DNA of 64,000 nt, taken from an uncultured Lachnospiraceae bacterium. Its GTDB lineage: Bacteria; Bacillota; Clostridia; Lachnospirales; Lachnospiraceae. Positions 52,219-60,293 of the stretch are shown piece by piece. The stretch lies in assembly GCA_902794825.1 (NCBI GenBank), contig CADBIU010000008.1, positions 1-64,000 on the forward strand, in the 5' to 3' direction. The position numbers were made by a program, and so were the translations under genes. The notes beneath the pieces are model-generated. The model was not told the DNA's origin. It saw nothing but the letters and a program-made list of their open reading frames with translations, and ran no database searches. Each line of letters begins with the position of its first letter. Position 1 is the first letter of the stretch.

Positions 52219-53748
52219 ATGTCGACGGACAAAGTATTGAAAGGTTTACAACAGATGCTGAACGAGATATTAACCAAGACAAGCGAATTTCTTAAGTCTA
52301 TGCCAAAGAGCAAACGTAAGAAGAAAGGTCAGTTCTTCACGTCGAAAGAGACTGCCGTTTTCATGGCGTCACTGTTTGATACGGAAAGATTTGGAAACGA
52401 GATAACAGTCCTTGACCCCGGAAGCGGGACAGGAGTGCTTTCTGCCGCCTTCATTGAGCGCATGGGAAAGGAAAGCATAGTCGATAAGATAAACCTGTAC
52501 TGCTATGAGACAGACGAGGAAGTCCTCCCCGTTCTTAAAGAAAACCTTAAATTCATGAAAGAAGCCTCCCCCATCAATCTCGAATATCATGTCATGGAGG
52601 AAGACTATCTTCTGTCCCAGTACCACGACTTCAACCATGACCTCCTCGCAGAAGAATACCCCCGCAAATATGACGCCGTTATCGGAAATCCTCCCTATCT
52701 CCGCGTCATGAGAGATAATCCTGCGGCGATGGCAATGCCAGAGATAGTCCACGGTGCCCCGAATATGTATTTTATGTTCGCAGCCATGTCCCTGTTTAAC
52801 TTAAAAGACGATGCGGAGATGGTCTACATTATCCCGCGCAGCTGGACTTCCGGCGTTTACTTCAAAGCATTCAGGGATTATTTTCTGCACTATGGGAAAC
52901 TGGAACATATCCACTTGTTTGTAAGCAGGGACAAGGTGTTCAGCCAGGAGCAGGTGCTGCAGGAGACTATTATTATAAAGGTCAAGAAAACACAGGTTAT
53001 CCCGGAAATCGTAAGGCTGACTTCAAGCCAGTCAAACGGCGATTTCAACGCCATAACGGAACTTTCCCTTCCATACAGCGCATTGGTAGTCGGTGATGAA
53101 AAGTACGTGTTCCTTCCAACTAGCGAAGAAGAGGTATCCGTTATCCAGAAGTTAAATCAGTATGACAATACCCTGCCGGATATAGGGCTTCGCATGAAGA
53201 CCGGTATCATCGTAGATTTTCGACAGTATGATGACCTACGGGCAGAACCGGGTGAAAACATTGTCCCCCTGTTCTACAGTCAGCATATCCGCAACGGGCG
53301 CGTGAATCACAATCCATCCGGCAAAGACTTCGATTGGGTTATAACAGACAAGCCCGGGCTTATACAGAAGAACAAAAACTACCTCTTCTGTAAGCGTTTT
53401 ACAGCGAAGGAAGAAAGACGTCGGCTTCAGTGCGGAATTTACCTTGCAAAAGACTTCCCTGATTATAAGAGCATAGGAACACAGAACAAGATTAACTTTG
53501 TCGACCATATAGACGGGCATGAACTCTCGGAATGTGAAGTGTATGGCATTTATGTCCTTCTGAACTCTACCTGGTTCGATATTTACTATCGTATCCTGAA
53601 CGGCAGCACCCAGGTAAACAGTACGGAAGTGAACAACATGCCCGTTCCGCCTCTTTCTACTATACAGGATATGGGGCGGCGGCTTATCAAGACAGACAGC
53701 CTGACAACCGAGACCTGTGACAGAATAATGGAGGCAGTTTATGAGTAA
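52219..53748 (+). CDS. BsuBI/PstI-family N6-adenine DNA methyltransferase
   Basis: 509 residues. KKKGQFFTSKETAVFMASLF precedes motif I, LDPGSGTGVLSAAF; motif IV is the adenine-type NPPY in YDAVIGNPPYLRV. The C-terminal part is the target-recognition region, including GRVNHNPSGKDFDWV and LLNSTWFDIYYRILNGSTQVN. The next gene is a BsuBI/PstI-type endonuclease, so this enzyme most likely protects CTGCAG sites (inference from family). The ATG has no Shine-Dalgarno and lies just after an extended -10. The stop overlaps the nuclease start by 8 bases. Base composition is more AT-rich than the chromosome around it, suggesting transfer. Confidence 0.9.
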   Translation: MSTDKVLKGLQQMLNEILTKTSEFLKSMPKSKRKKKGQFFTSKETAVFMASLFDTERFGNEITVLDPGSGTGVLSAAFIERMGKESIVDKINLYCYETDEEVLPVLKENLKFMKEASPINLEYHVMEEDYLLSQYHDFNHDLLAEEYPRKYDAVIGNPPYLRVMRDNPAAMAMPEIVHGAPNMYFMFAAMSLFNLKDDAEMVYIIPRSWTSGVYFKAFRDYFLHYGKLEHIHLFVSRDKVFSQEQVLQETIIIKVKKTQVIPEIVRLTSSQSNGDFNAITELSLPYSALVVGDEKYVFLPTSEEEVSVIQKLNQYDNTLPDIGLRMKTGIIVDFRQYDDLRAEPGENIVPLFYSQHIRNGRVNHNPSGKDFDWVITDKPGLIQKNKNYLFCKRFTAKEERRRLQCGIYLAKDFPDYKSIGTQNKINFVDHIDGHELSECEVYGIYVLLNSTWFDIYYRILNGSTQVNSTEVNNMPVPPLSTIQDMGRRLIKTDSLTTETCDRIMEAVYE

Positions 53749-54667
53749 GATTGATGAGGCAAAAATGTTCCTTGCAGATGTCGGCATGCCCATACAGCAG
53801 CAGACGGATATAGCGGCGCTCACGCTGCTCACTCTCGCGCATGTTGCGCCGGATGACTCATGGAAAGACGCCAGTAATGAGTGGATTCGCATCCATGATG
53901 TTATACAGTTTGCGGAGAATATTTACGGGCGGCACTATGCCGAAAATACGAGAGAGACTATCCGCAAGAACTGTATGCACCAGTTTCGTCTGGCGGCACT
54001 CATAGAAGACAATGGGAAAGCGACAAACAGTCCGAACTATCGCTACCGCATAACAGATGAGGCGCTTTCGCTTGTAAGAGCAATACCTGTGGACAGATAT
54101 AGAGATGAACTTGCCCGTTTCAAAATGTACCACGATTCCCTTATCGAGATGTACAGGAGTAAAAAGACCATGGAAAAGATGCCTGTCCGCATCAACGGAC
54201 AGGACCTTCATTTCAGTCCCGGGAAACACAACAAACTCCAGAAGGCTATCATTGAGGAATTCGCGCCTCGTTTTGCGCCGCACAGTGAATGCCTGTATGT
54301 TGGCGACACCACCAACAAAGATATGGTAAAGAACGTGGAGAAACTGTCTGAACTAGGCTTTGAGATTACTCTTCACGACAAAATGCCTGATGTTGTCCTT
54401 TACATGCCGGACAAGAACTGGATATATTTCATTGAAGCTGTGACCAGCGTAGGTCCTGTCAGCCCAAAGAGGATAATGGAAATAGAAGAGATGACAGAGA
54501 ATGTGACCGCCGGGAAGGTCTACGTTACTGCATTTCCCGACATCGCTACTTACAAAAAATTCGCTGCGGAACTTGCCTGGGAGACAGAGGTATGGCTTTC
54601 AGAACTTCCGGACCATATGATACACTTGAACGGTGACAAATTTATTGGTCCAAGAGACCAATCATAA
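53741..54667 (+). CDS. BsuBI/PstI-family type II restriction endonuclease
   Basis: 308 residues; GGAGG lies about 9 bases before the ATG inside the end of the methylase gene. The N-terminal half is helical and DNA-binding in type. The C-terminal nuclease domain has FAPRFAPHSECLYVGDTTNKD, LHDKMPDVVLYMPDKNWIYFIEAVTS (PD-x-E-x-V/S catalytic pattern) and WLSELPDHMIHLNGDKFIGP, strongly typical of R.BsuBI and R.PstI. It should cut CTGCAG unless methylated. The methylase-first order with overlap lets the methylase appear first. All the motif residues look intact. Confidence 0.92.
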   Translation: MSKIDEAKMFLADVGMPIQQQTDIAALTLLTLAHVAPDDSWKDASNEWIRIHDVIQFAENIYGRHYAENTRETIRKNCMHQFRLAALIEDNGKATNSPNYRYRITDEALSLVRAIPVDRYRDELARFKMYHDSLIEMYRSKKTMEKMPVRINGQDLHFSPGKHNKLQKAIIEEFAPRFAPHSECLYVGDTTNKDMVKNVEKLSELGFEITLHDKMPDVVLYMPDKNWIYFIEAVTSVGPVSPKRIMEIEEMTENVTAGKVYVTAFPDIATYKKFAAELAWETEVWLSELPDHMIHLNGDKFIGPRDQS

Positions 54668-54672
54668 CAAAC

Positions 54673-54705
54673 AAGACCGGAGCAGCCATAAGCCGCTCCG
54701 GTCTT
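54673..54705. terminator. Bidirectional terminator between convergent defence operons
   Basis: An 11-bp stem AAGACCGGAGC / GCTCCGGTCTT with a loop of about 11 bases; A-rich on the left and TCAATATTT on the right. It ends the rightward nuclease gene and the leftward DUF262-HNH gene. Confidence 0.85.
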
Positions 54706-54711
54706 CAATAT

Positions 54712-55980
54712 TTACCAGATATTACCCTTCTGATTATTGTGGAAGCTGCAGAGCATCTGGCAATTCTCCTCTATGGTCTTTCCGCCCTTGCTCCACGGCT
54801 TAACATGGTCTGCCTGCATCTCTTTGAAAGCATACTCTTTGTTATTCCCGTCTTTAACGCAGAACGGACATTTATGCTTCTGCTTCTCGTATACAATCCT
54901 TGCTATCTTTTCTTCAAACTGTCTGAGCTGAAGATACCTTTCATCTCCATAGATGATGTACATGACAATGCCCTTCATCTTTGCGGTAATTTCATCATCG
55001 CTCATGAGATTGATGATATCTTTATTGATTTCATCTGCACTCTTGTGAATGATATTGTTATCGAAAGCACCTTTTGTGTAATCTTCGTAAACAGCACCCC
55101 AGTCAAGACCTTTCATGGTTTTATTGTATGTGGTGAACTTACTCCTGACCCATTCAAGCACACAAGAAAAATACTGCCAGAGAGCCGATGCGTCATTATC
55201 CTTACAATGCTTCAGCATATATTCTTCAATGGCATTCTTTCCCGTAAATCCTTCGTGCCTTGCAGCCCAAAGAAGTGCGGTCTCAAGGTATTCCTGCCTG
55301 TTCCATGAACCGTTAAGAAGCGGCTCACTTGCGCCGTTATTCGGGTTAGTGTCTGCGAGAATGACCCCTCTGCCGTTTTTTGAAGAAAACCGTGCTTTTG
55401 CGTCAGAAAGCCATTTCCCCGTATAAGAAGAATTTCTGAGTTCCTGCTCATTTAATGGTTCGCCGCACGTGTTTATGCGGTGGAACCATTTGAGTTTTTC
55501 AGACGGTGTTCCTTTACAGACATACACTTCCAGTTCGTAATCCATGATTTTATCAGATATGTCGTGCATGTTGAAGACAAGGTTCTGAAAGTCCTGCGGA
55601 AGGTCTGTCGGGAATACATCGGATGCGACAGCGAATTCACCGGAAATATATTTGCAGATGGACAGTATTCTCTGCTGCCCGTCGAGGACTTCGAAAGTGC
55701 CGTCTTCCTTATCAACGAAATAGATGGTATTGAGCGGGCAGTCTTCTAAAACAGTTTCAATTACCGCATCTCTTTTCGGCTGCGAATATACTGAGTTTCG
55801 CTGATAAGATGGACGGATGTTCAATTTTCCATCAAATCCAAAAACTGAATCTGTCGTATATCCGTCGTCGGAGTCTTTCATATAACCCGAGGTCAGGTCG
55901 CGGATAGTAAACCCCTTTTCTGTGTCTATGACCTGTATTTGGCCTTCTTTGATAAGGTCTCTTATTCTTTTCACCTGCAT
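54712..55980 (-). CDS. DUF262 protein with C-terminal HNH nuclease domain
   Basis: 422 residues; CAGGAG lies 7-8 bases before the ATG. The DUF262 (ParB-like NTPase/DGQQR) domain covers about residues 50-200: IRPSYQRNSVYSQPKRDAVIETVLE and FEVLDGQQRILSICKYISGEF. The C-terminus is an HNH finger: KCPFCVKDGNNKEYAFKEMQADHVKPWSKGG then NCQMLCSFHNNQKGN, with CxxC, the H in ADH and the N/H positions intact. DUF262-HNH proteins occur in restriction of modified DNA and other phage defences (GmrSD, BrxU, SspE are relatives by domain). Here it lies behind an EcoRI-type methylase gene, which may make it that enzyme's nuclease partner. Confidence 0.87.
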   Translation of the reverse strand: MQVKRIRDLIKEGQIQVIDTEKGFTIRDLTSGYMKDSDDGYTTDSVFGFDGKLNIRPSYQRNSVYSQPKRDAVIETVLEDCPLNTIYFVDKEDGTFEVLDGQQRILSICKYISGEFAVASDVFPTDLPQDFQNLVFNMHDISDKIMDYELEVYVCKGTPSEKLKWFHRINTCGEPLNEQELRNSSYTGKWLSDAKARFSSKNGRGVILADTNPNNGASEPLLNGSWNRQEYLETALLWAARHEGFTGKNAIEEYMLKHCKDNDASALWQYFSCVLEWVRSKFTTYNKTMKGLDWGAVYEDYTKGAFDNNIIHKSADEINKDIINLMSDDEITAKMKGIVMYIIYGDERYLQLRQFEEKIARIVYEKQKHKCPFCVKDGNNKEYAFKEMQADHVKPWSKGGKTIEENCQMLCSFHNNQKGNIW

Positions 55981-55982
55981 TG

Positions 55983-56123
55983 TTAATTCTCCTGTTTGTT
56001 TTTCTCTAAAAGTACAAGAATCCAGACATTGCTAAAACGTTTTTCAAGTATGGACTCAACGTTAAGTAATTTACAGTTTTTCATGTCTGTTTTCCTTGAC
56101 TGCATATTTCGCGGAAGATGCAT
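55983..56123 (-). CDS. 46-residue ORF between methylase and DUF262-HNH genes
   Basis: The frame starts with ATG two bases after the methylase stop and ends two bases before the DUF262-HNH start, so all three are tightly coupled. The translation ends NVESILEKRFSNVWILVLLEKNKQEN. An internal ATG (56084 region) with AAGGA upstream would give a 33-residue version. It is basic at the N-terminus and has one hydrophobic patch (VWILVLL). No family is recognisable. It may be a small regulator or accessory of the system, or simply a spacer that couples translation. Confidence 0.45.
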   Translation of the reverse strand: MHLPRNMQSRKTDMKNCKLLNVESILEKRFSNVWILVLLEKNKQEN

Positions 56124-56125
56124 TC

Positions 56126-57154
56126 TTAATACCCTATATCTTCCGATTTCTTGACAGGATGTAAATTTCGAATCAATATGCGTGGATAAATTGCTTTGTA
56201 TATCTTTCCTTGCACAGAATAATAGGGTTTGTCATGTAATGGCTTTGTAATTTCAACCACTGCGCCATCATTTGCTTTTGTTACACTTTGCGTGGTTCCG
56301 TTTGGATTATGCTGTATCTGTTTATCGAATATAAGCATTCTATACTCATTACCGATAGGCGTCTTTGTCATTGTCTGAATTTCAAATTCATCTGGATTAT
56401 ATTTGTCCTCGTTTCCCTCGTAATAACAATGTGCCTGCGTGTTATCGAATTTCCCGTTCCTGTGCCACAGTCCGTCATGACGGTATTTTACATCCATATT
56501 TGTAAACCAACGAATACCTGAAAGGTTGATATAATGTTTGCCGTCTTTGACAAACACATTTGAACTGTATTCTTCATAATCATCCGGTATACGGAAATCA
56601 ATACCGCCTGAATGAATACTTGCGCCATACCAAATCATGTTTTCCTTGATTAAAGGAAATATATCCTGATAGGTTGCGGCGTTCTGATTCCCGAGGATGA
56701 TGAACTTCTTTCCGTATTCGATTAGTTGTGCGACGTACTCCCTGAAGAGCGAAAAAGGCGGATTAGTCGAAACGACCGTGGCCTCTTTTAGGAATCCGAC
56801 ACATGCATCACTGCGGAAGTCCCCGGCGTTGTATCCATCATTCCCCTTGATAGGGACCACTTCGCCCGCGCTCATGTTGAAGTCGTCCCCGCCTTCGTAA
56901 ATCATAGCGTATGACGGCTCCGTGTCCTTCCTGTAGTGCGTGGCAATCAGTTTCTTCAGATTCAGTGAACCGAAGTTACTGTGAAAATACTTCCAGAAAT
57001 TGCTCCACGCCGGGTCGTCGCAGTTGCAGTACACCACCTGTCCCTCAAACTGTTTGCGGTAGTGTCCCATTTCATCAGAGATTGTTCCGTACTCAGTGTA
57101 AAATTCATCATTCTTGACAGCTTTCGCCTGCTGCATCTTTTTGTTGTCTGCCAT
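56126..57154 (-). CDS. EcoRI-type adenine-specific DNA methyltransferase
   Basis: 342 residues from the ATG at 57154 (MADNKK), chosen because AAGGGA lies 6 bases upstream; the longer start at 57169 would place the coding sequence over that site. Motifs: NDEFYTEYGTISDEMGHY, VVYCNCDDPAWSNFWKYF, VVSTNPPFSLFREYVAQL (NPPF catalytic motif) and IILGNQNAATYQDIFPLIKENM. This set is specific to M.EcoRI-like enzymes. It would methylate adenine in a site that cannot be read from sequence. No EcoRI-type nuclease is present; the downstream DUF262-HNH gene takes that place. Confidence 0.9.
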   Translation of the reverse strand: MADNKKMQQAKAVKNDEFYTEYGTISDEMGHYRKQFEGQVVYCNCDDPAWSNFWKYFHSNFGSLNLKKLIATHYRKDTEPSYAMIYEGGDDFNMSAGEVVPIKGNDGYNAGDFRSDACVGFLKEATVVSTNPPFSLFREYVAQLIEYGKKFIILGNQNAATYQDIFPLIKENMIWYGASIHSGGIDFRIPDDYEEYSSNVFVKDGKHYINLSGIRWFTNMDVKYRHDGLWHRNGKFDNTQAHCYYEGNEDKYNPDEFEIQTMTKTPIGNEYRMLIFDKQIQHNPNGTTQSVTKANDGAVVEITKPLHDKPYYSVQGKIYKAIYPRILIRNLHPVKKSEDIGY

Positions 57155-57433
57155 ACGCTTTCCCTTCATAAATCACAAAATATCGGGCTTCTAAACATCT
57201 ATATGTAAGAAATTTTTGAAGAATCCGGATTTATCAGCCTTTTTGTTTCTTGTTCTTAGGGAGTATGGGAGAAAAACGTATGTTTTATCTTTTTTCTAGG
57301 AAAATGAGCAAAAAAATAACAGCGCCATTATTTCTAATGACACTGTCTTAAATCATCTGTATTTTGTGAGCATTGACCTCCCTTTTTGGTATAATGTCAG
57401 CGACCAAACCTTCACTAATCCAAAAATGAGGCA
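57155..57433. other. AT-rich spacer between the methylase gene and the insertion sequence
   Basis: No coding frame with a ribosome site was found. It contains the leftward promoter region of the methylase gene (unresolved) and the leader of the transposase, with TATAAT at 57390 and a GAGCATTG (57368) / CAATGCTC (57432) inverted repeat that could fold in the transposase mRNA. Confidence 0.4.
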
Positions 57434-58832
57434 ATGCTCGTGAACATTATACTTTATCTTATTCAACTGTGCCACCAGCTTTATCAGCAAAACTGCTGGC
57501 TGATCAACTTTATCTGCAGATATATCCCACTCAAGCAGTGGGCCTTCGACGATTCCCATTCCCCCAAGTATCAGAAGTTCAAGGTCGATCAGCTGCCGAA
57601 GATTGTCTACCATCATCAGGACTGGGACACAGCGTCGATCAGAATGCGATATTCCGGAAGATTGCTCCTGCCCTGCCTGCAAGGCCCCCCAGCCTTACCT
57701 GTATCGCAACAATGGTAAAGCCGGACAGCTGCTGTGTAAGGTCTGCGGAACACGCTTCTCACCAGATGAGAGCCGTTTCTCCAAGGCGCTTTCGCTCAAG
57801 TGTCCTTACTGTTCCCATACGCTGACCCGTAAGAAAGACCGGAAGCATTTCATCGTCCATAAATGCGTGAATCCCAAGTGCTCTTACTATCTCCACAACC
57901 TCAAGAAGGTTGACAAGGCAGATCTGGATGAGGACTACGGCAAAAACAAATATAAGCTGCATTACATCTACCGTGAATTCACGATAGATTTCTTCAAGAT
58001 GGATATCACCACCCTGCCGAAGAATGCATCTTCGCTGAAATTCACTAAAAACAGCGCTTACATCATGTCCCTGTGCCTCTCCTACCGGGTCAATCTCGGT
58101 CTGTCCCTCCGAAAACCCGCACAGGCCATGAAAGACATCCATGGCATCTCCATATCCCACCAGATGGTCGCCAACTACTGTAAAACCGCCGCCGTCTGTA
58201 TCAAACCGTTTGTTGACACATATCCTTACGAAAAAGGATCTACCTTTGCTGCTGATGAGACTTACATCAAAGTCCGCGGCGTCAAAGGCTATATCTGGCT
58301 GATCATCAATGCTGCTACCCGGGCTGTGATCGGCTATCAGGTGGCTGATAACCGTGGTGTCGGCCCCTGCATTATGGCGATGCGCATGGCCTTCCAGCAT
58401 CTGAAAGAGCTGCCTGAAGACTTCCGCTTCATCGCTGACGGTTACAGTGCATATCCCCTTGCCGCCCAACAGTTCTTCCATGAATCCGGTGAAAAGTTTA
58501 AGTTCGAGATCACCCAGGTCATCGGCCTTACGAACGATGATGCTGTTTCGAAAGAATTCAGACCGTATAAGCAGATGATCGAACGACTTAACCGTACCTA
58601 CAAAGCTTCTTACCGCCCTACAAACGGATTTGATAACTACGACGGTGCCAACTACGATCTTGCGCTCTGGGTCGCCTACTACAACTTCCTGCGGCCGCAT
58701 AAACTGCATAAGTTCCAACCGCCGGTCAAAAACGACATCATCTCAAACGGCGAAAACATGCCTGGAAAATGGCAGCTGCTGATCTTTCTTGGCCAACAAA
58801 CCATCAAAAAGATGCAGGAAACTGCTGCATAA
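57434..58832 (+). pseudogene. IS6/IS240-like DDE transposase with N-terminal frameshift
   Basis: The N-terminal part (NIILYLIQLCHQLYQQN, then KYQKFKVDQLPKIVYHH) is in one frame to about 57650. The zinc-ribbon segment CSCPACKAPQPYLYRNNG and the rest of the protein are in the frame one base further on. The catalytic part is intact: FAADETYIKVRG (D1), RFIADGYSAYPLA (D2) and QMIERLNRTYKASYR (E). Clostridial relatives have both parts in one chain. The change needs a +1 (or -2) shift, unlike the -1 shifts used by many elements, so it is more likely a disabling mutation. A start at 57603 in the second frame could still make a shorter protein. Confidence 0.75.
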
Positions 58833-59110
58833 CAGGGCGCGGAACCGTTGTCAAGGGAACCGTGGAATACCGGAACAGGCGGCGGAGCCGTCTGTGAGGA
58901 TATGCCGCGAAAGTCCCTTGACATAAGGTTCACGGATCATCCTCTTGTAAAGGGAAAGGGGCAACTGCGCCTTTCCCTGCTTCCGGCGAGGACGGGTCCG
59001 GGCAGAGCCCGGGAGAAGGGTCAAGGGACGAGTCCCTTGCGGGTTCTTAGGGCAGCGCCCTAAGCCCTCGGAGAGCCTTCCGGCTTCAATATCTACAGAT
59101 TTTCAAGGTT
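58833..59110. other. GC-rich hairpin-rich spacer
   Basis: No gene is seen. Paired segments include AGGGAAAGG / CCTTTCCCT (58951-58978) and TTAGGGC / GCCCTAA (59047-59063), plus repeated GTCAAGGGA / TCCCTTG motifs. This style of spacer is common beside mobile genes in Clostridia; whether it belongs to the insertion sequence is unclear. Confidence 0.4.
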
Positions 59111-59114
59111 CGTT

Positions 59115-59142
59115 AGAGCCTTTTTCTTTGGCTCTGTTTTTT
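59115..59142 (+). terminator. Terminator
   Basis: AGAGCC / GGCTCT with a T-rich loop, followed by GTTTTTTC. It would stop transcripts leaving the insertion sequence. Confidence 0.7.
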
Positions 59143-59182
59143 CATAGGTCACTTGACACTACCTAAAATAAAAACATCGTTC

Positions 59183-59206
59183 AAAAGTGCTTTGGAAAGC
59201 ACTTTT
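59183..59206. terminator. Bidirectional terminator-like hairpin
   Basis: A perfect 11-bp stem AAAAGTGCTTT / AAAGCACTTTT around GG, with A and T runs as stem ends. It isolates the adhesin operon from upstream transcription. Confidence 0.7.
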
Positions 59207-59236
59207 AAACCTTGCAAAAATCAGGTCATTTTTGTC

Positions 59237-59265
59237 TTGACAGTTGAAAGTAACATAACCATAAT
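59237..59265 (+). promoter_or_regulatory. Promoter of the adhesin operon
   Basis: TTGACA (59237-59242), 17-base spacer, CATAAT (59260-59265). Transcription would begin near 59272, leaving a leader of about 150 bases before the first gene. Confidence 0.75.
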
Positions 59266-59304
59266 GATGAGGAAAAGCGTTTTTTAAAAACTGTCCAGAA
59301 AAAA

Positions 59305-59376
59305 TGCCGGCGAAAGGCCGCAATGCAGGTCGAGTCAAGACGGAAAGTGTTTTTCCTCTATAGATTTTGGCCGGCA
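59305..59376 (+). ncRNA. Candidate structured leader RNA of the adhesin operon
   Basis: TGCCGGC (59305-59311) is perfectly complementary to GCCGGCA (59370-59376), closing a 72-base element that contains the purine-rich segments GCGAAAGGCCGCAATGCAGG and AGACGGAAAG. It lies wholly in the 5' leader. I could not match it to a known riboswitch; a c-di-GMP-type aptamer was considered but its conserved core is not present. Confidence 0.35.
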
Positions 59377-59420
59377 GAGAACGACTGAGCTTACCGCGTG
59401 ACGCAGGCAGGAGGCACCCG

Positions 59421-59684
59421 ATGATCGATAAAGAATTGAGACGCATGAGCCGGCTCGAGCTGCTTGAGATCCTGATTGAGCAGATGGAGGAAAACGAGCG
59501 ACTGCGGCAGGAATTAAATAAGGTACAGACGGAGCTGGAGCATATGCAGTTTGCGGTCAAGCGGGTGGGCACCCTGGCGGAGGCTGCCATGGAGATCAAC
59601 GGGGTCTTTGAGGCGGCGGACAAGGCGGCCAAAGAGTATCTGGAAAATGTGCGCCGTTTGGCAGAGACGGGGGGCGGCGAGTAA
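59421..59684 (+). CDS. Small coiled-coil protein of the adhesin operon
   Basis: 87 residues; AGGAGG lies 7 bases before the ATG. It is almost wholly a heptad-patterned helix (RLELLEILIEQMEENERLRQELNKVQTELEHMQ), followed by a second helix with VGTLAEAAMEINGVFEAADKAAKEYL. No signal peptide. Similar small proteins, sometimes labelled DNA repair protein by automatic annotation, precede signal peptidase and surface-protein genes in gut Clostridia. A role as an assembly or regulatory partner is only a guess. The stop overlaps the next start by one base (TAATG). Confidence 0.7.
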   Translation: MIDKELRRMSRLELLEILIEQMEENERLRQELNKVQTELEHMQFAVKRVGTLAEAAMEINGVFEAADKAAKEYLENVRRLAETGGGE

Positions 59685-60274
59685 TGGCATCCGGACGACG
59701 TAATACCCATGACATTCCCGATGTGGAGCAGCTGAGAGCGGAATTGAGCAGAGAGCAGTACAAGCAGAGATACAGGAGTGTGCTGCGCAGTACCATTTAT
59801 ACATTGGTAGTAGTTGCTGCCGTAGCGGTTTTGATCTCGGTTCTGTTCCTGCCTGTTTTGCAGATCTACGGCACCTCTATGACGCCTACCCTGAGCGAGG
59901 GGGATATCGTGGTCTCCGTTAAGGGAGCGGACTTTGAGAGCGGAGATCTGATTGCCTTCTATCTGGGCAACAAGATCCTGGTCAAGCGCTGCATCGCAGG
60001 GCCTGGCCAGTGGGTGGATATCGACGAAGAGGGAAATGTATACATAGACGGCAAGCTGCTGGAGGAACCCTATCTGGAAGAGAAGGCCCTGGGCGACTGC
60101 AATATTGAGCTGCCCTATCAGGTGCCGGACAATCGTTACTTCTGTCTGGGGGACCACAGAGCTACGTCGGTAGACTCCAGAGACACAACGGTAGGCTGTG
60201 TGTCTGAGGAACAAATTGTGGGAAAGATTGTTTTTCGGATCTGGCCCCTGTCCGGACTTGGAACGCTGGAATAA
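59684..60274 (+). CDS. Signal peptidase I
   Basis: 196 residues. One N-terminal helix (IYTLVVVAAVAVLISVLFL) is followed by the S26 boxes: IYGTSMTPTLSEGDIVV (catalytic Ser), KILVKRCIAGPGQWVDIDEEG (catalytic Lys), and YFCLGDHRATSVDSRD. It cleaves signal peptides on the outer face of the membrane. Its place between a coiled-coil gene and a giant surface protein suggests that it is dedicated to that substrate, as in pilin and adhesin loci. It differs from the S24/S26-like protein at 32048, which lacks a clear membrane helix. Confidence 0.93.
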   Translation: MASGRRNTHDIPDVEQLRAELSREQYKQRYRSVLRSTIYTLVVVAAVAVLISVLFLPVLQIYGTSMTPTLSEGDIVVSVKGADFESGDLIAFYLGNKILVKRCIAGPGQWVDIDEEGNVYIDGKLLEEPYLEEKALGDCNIELPYQVPDNRYFCLGDHRATSVDSRDTTVGCVSEEQIVGKIVFRIWPLSGLGTLE

Positions 60275-60293
60275 TGAGGAGGGTGATTGATAA

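Larger units (their letters stand above)
57360..59110 (+). mobile_element. Insertion sequence with frameshifted DDE transposase (ends approximate)
   Basis: The element includes one transposase gene and a GC-rich, hairpin-rich 3' region. I could not find convincing terminal inverted repeats or a target-site duplication, so the ends are estimates from the transposase leader and the last structured sequence before the next locus. It lies between the defence island and the adhesin locus. Confidence 0.5.

Noticed and set aside
57373..57395. Transposase promoter TTGACC-TATAAT
   Set aside because: The spacer is only 11 bases; if TATAAT is used, the -35 lies elsewhere.
57368..57439. Terminal inverted repeats of the insertion sequence (GAGCATTG / CAATGCTC)
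   Set aside because: Both arms lie on the same side of the transposase gene, 57 bases apart; they form a leader hairpin, not element ends.
59305..59376. c-di-GMP-I riboswitch in the adhesin leader
   Set aside because: The GAAA-like loop and GCAATGCA are suggestive, but the conserved GGCAAACC / GACGCAAAGCC core is missing.
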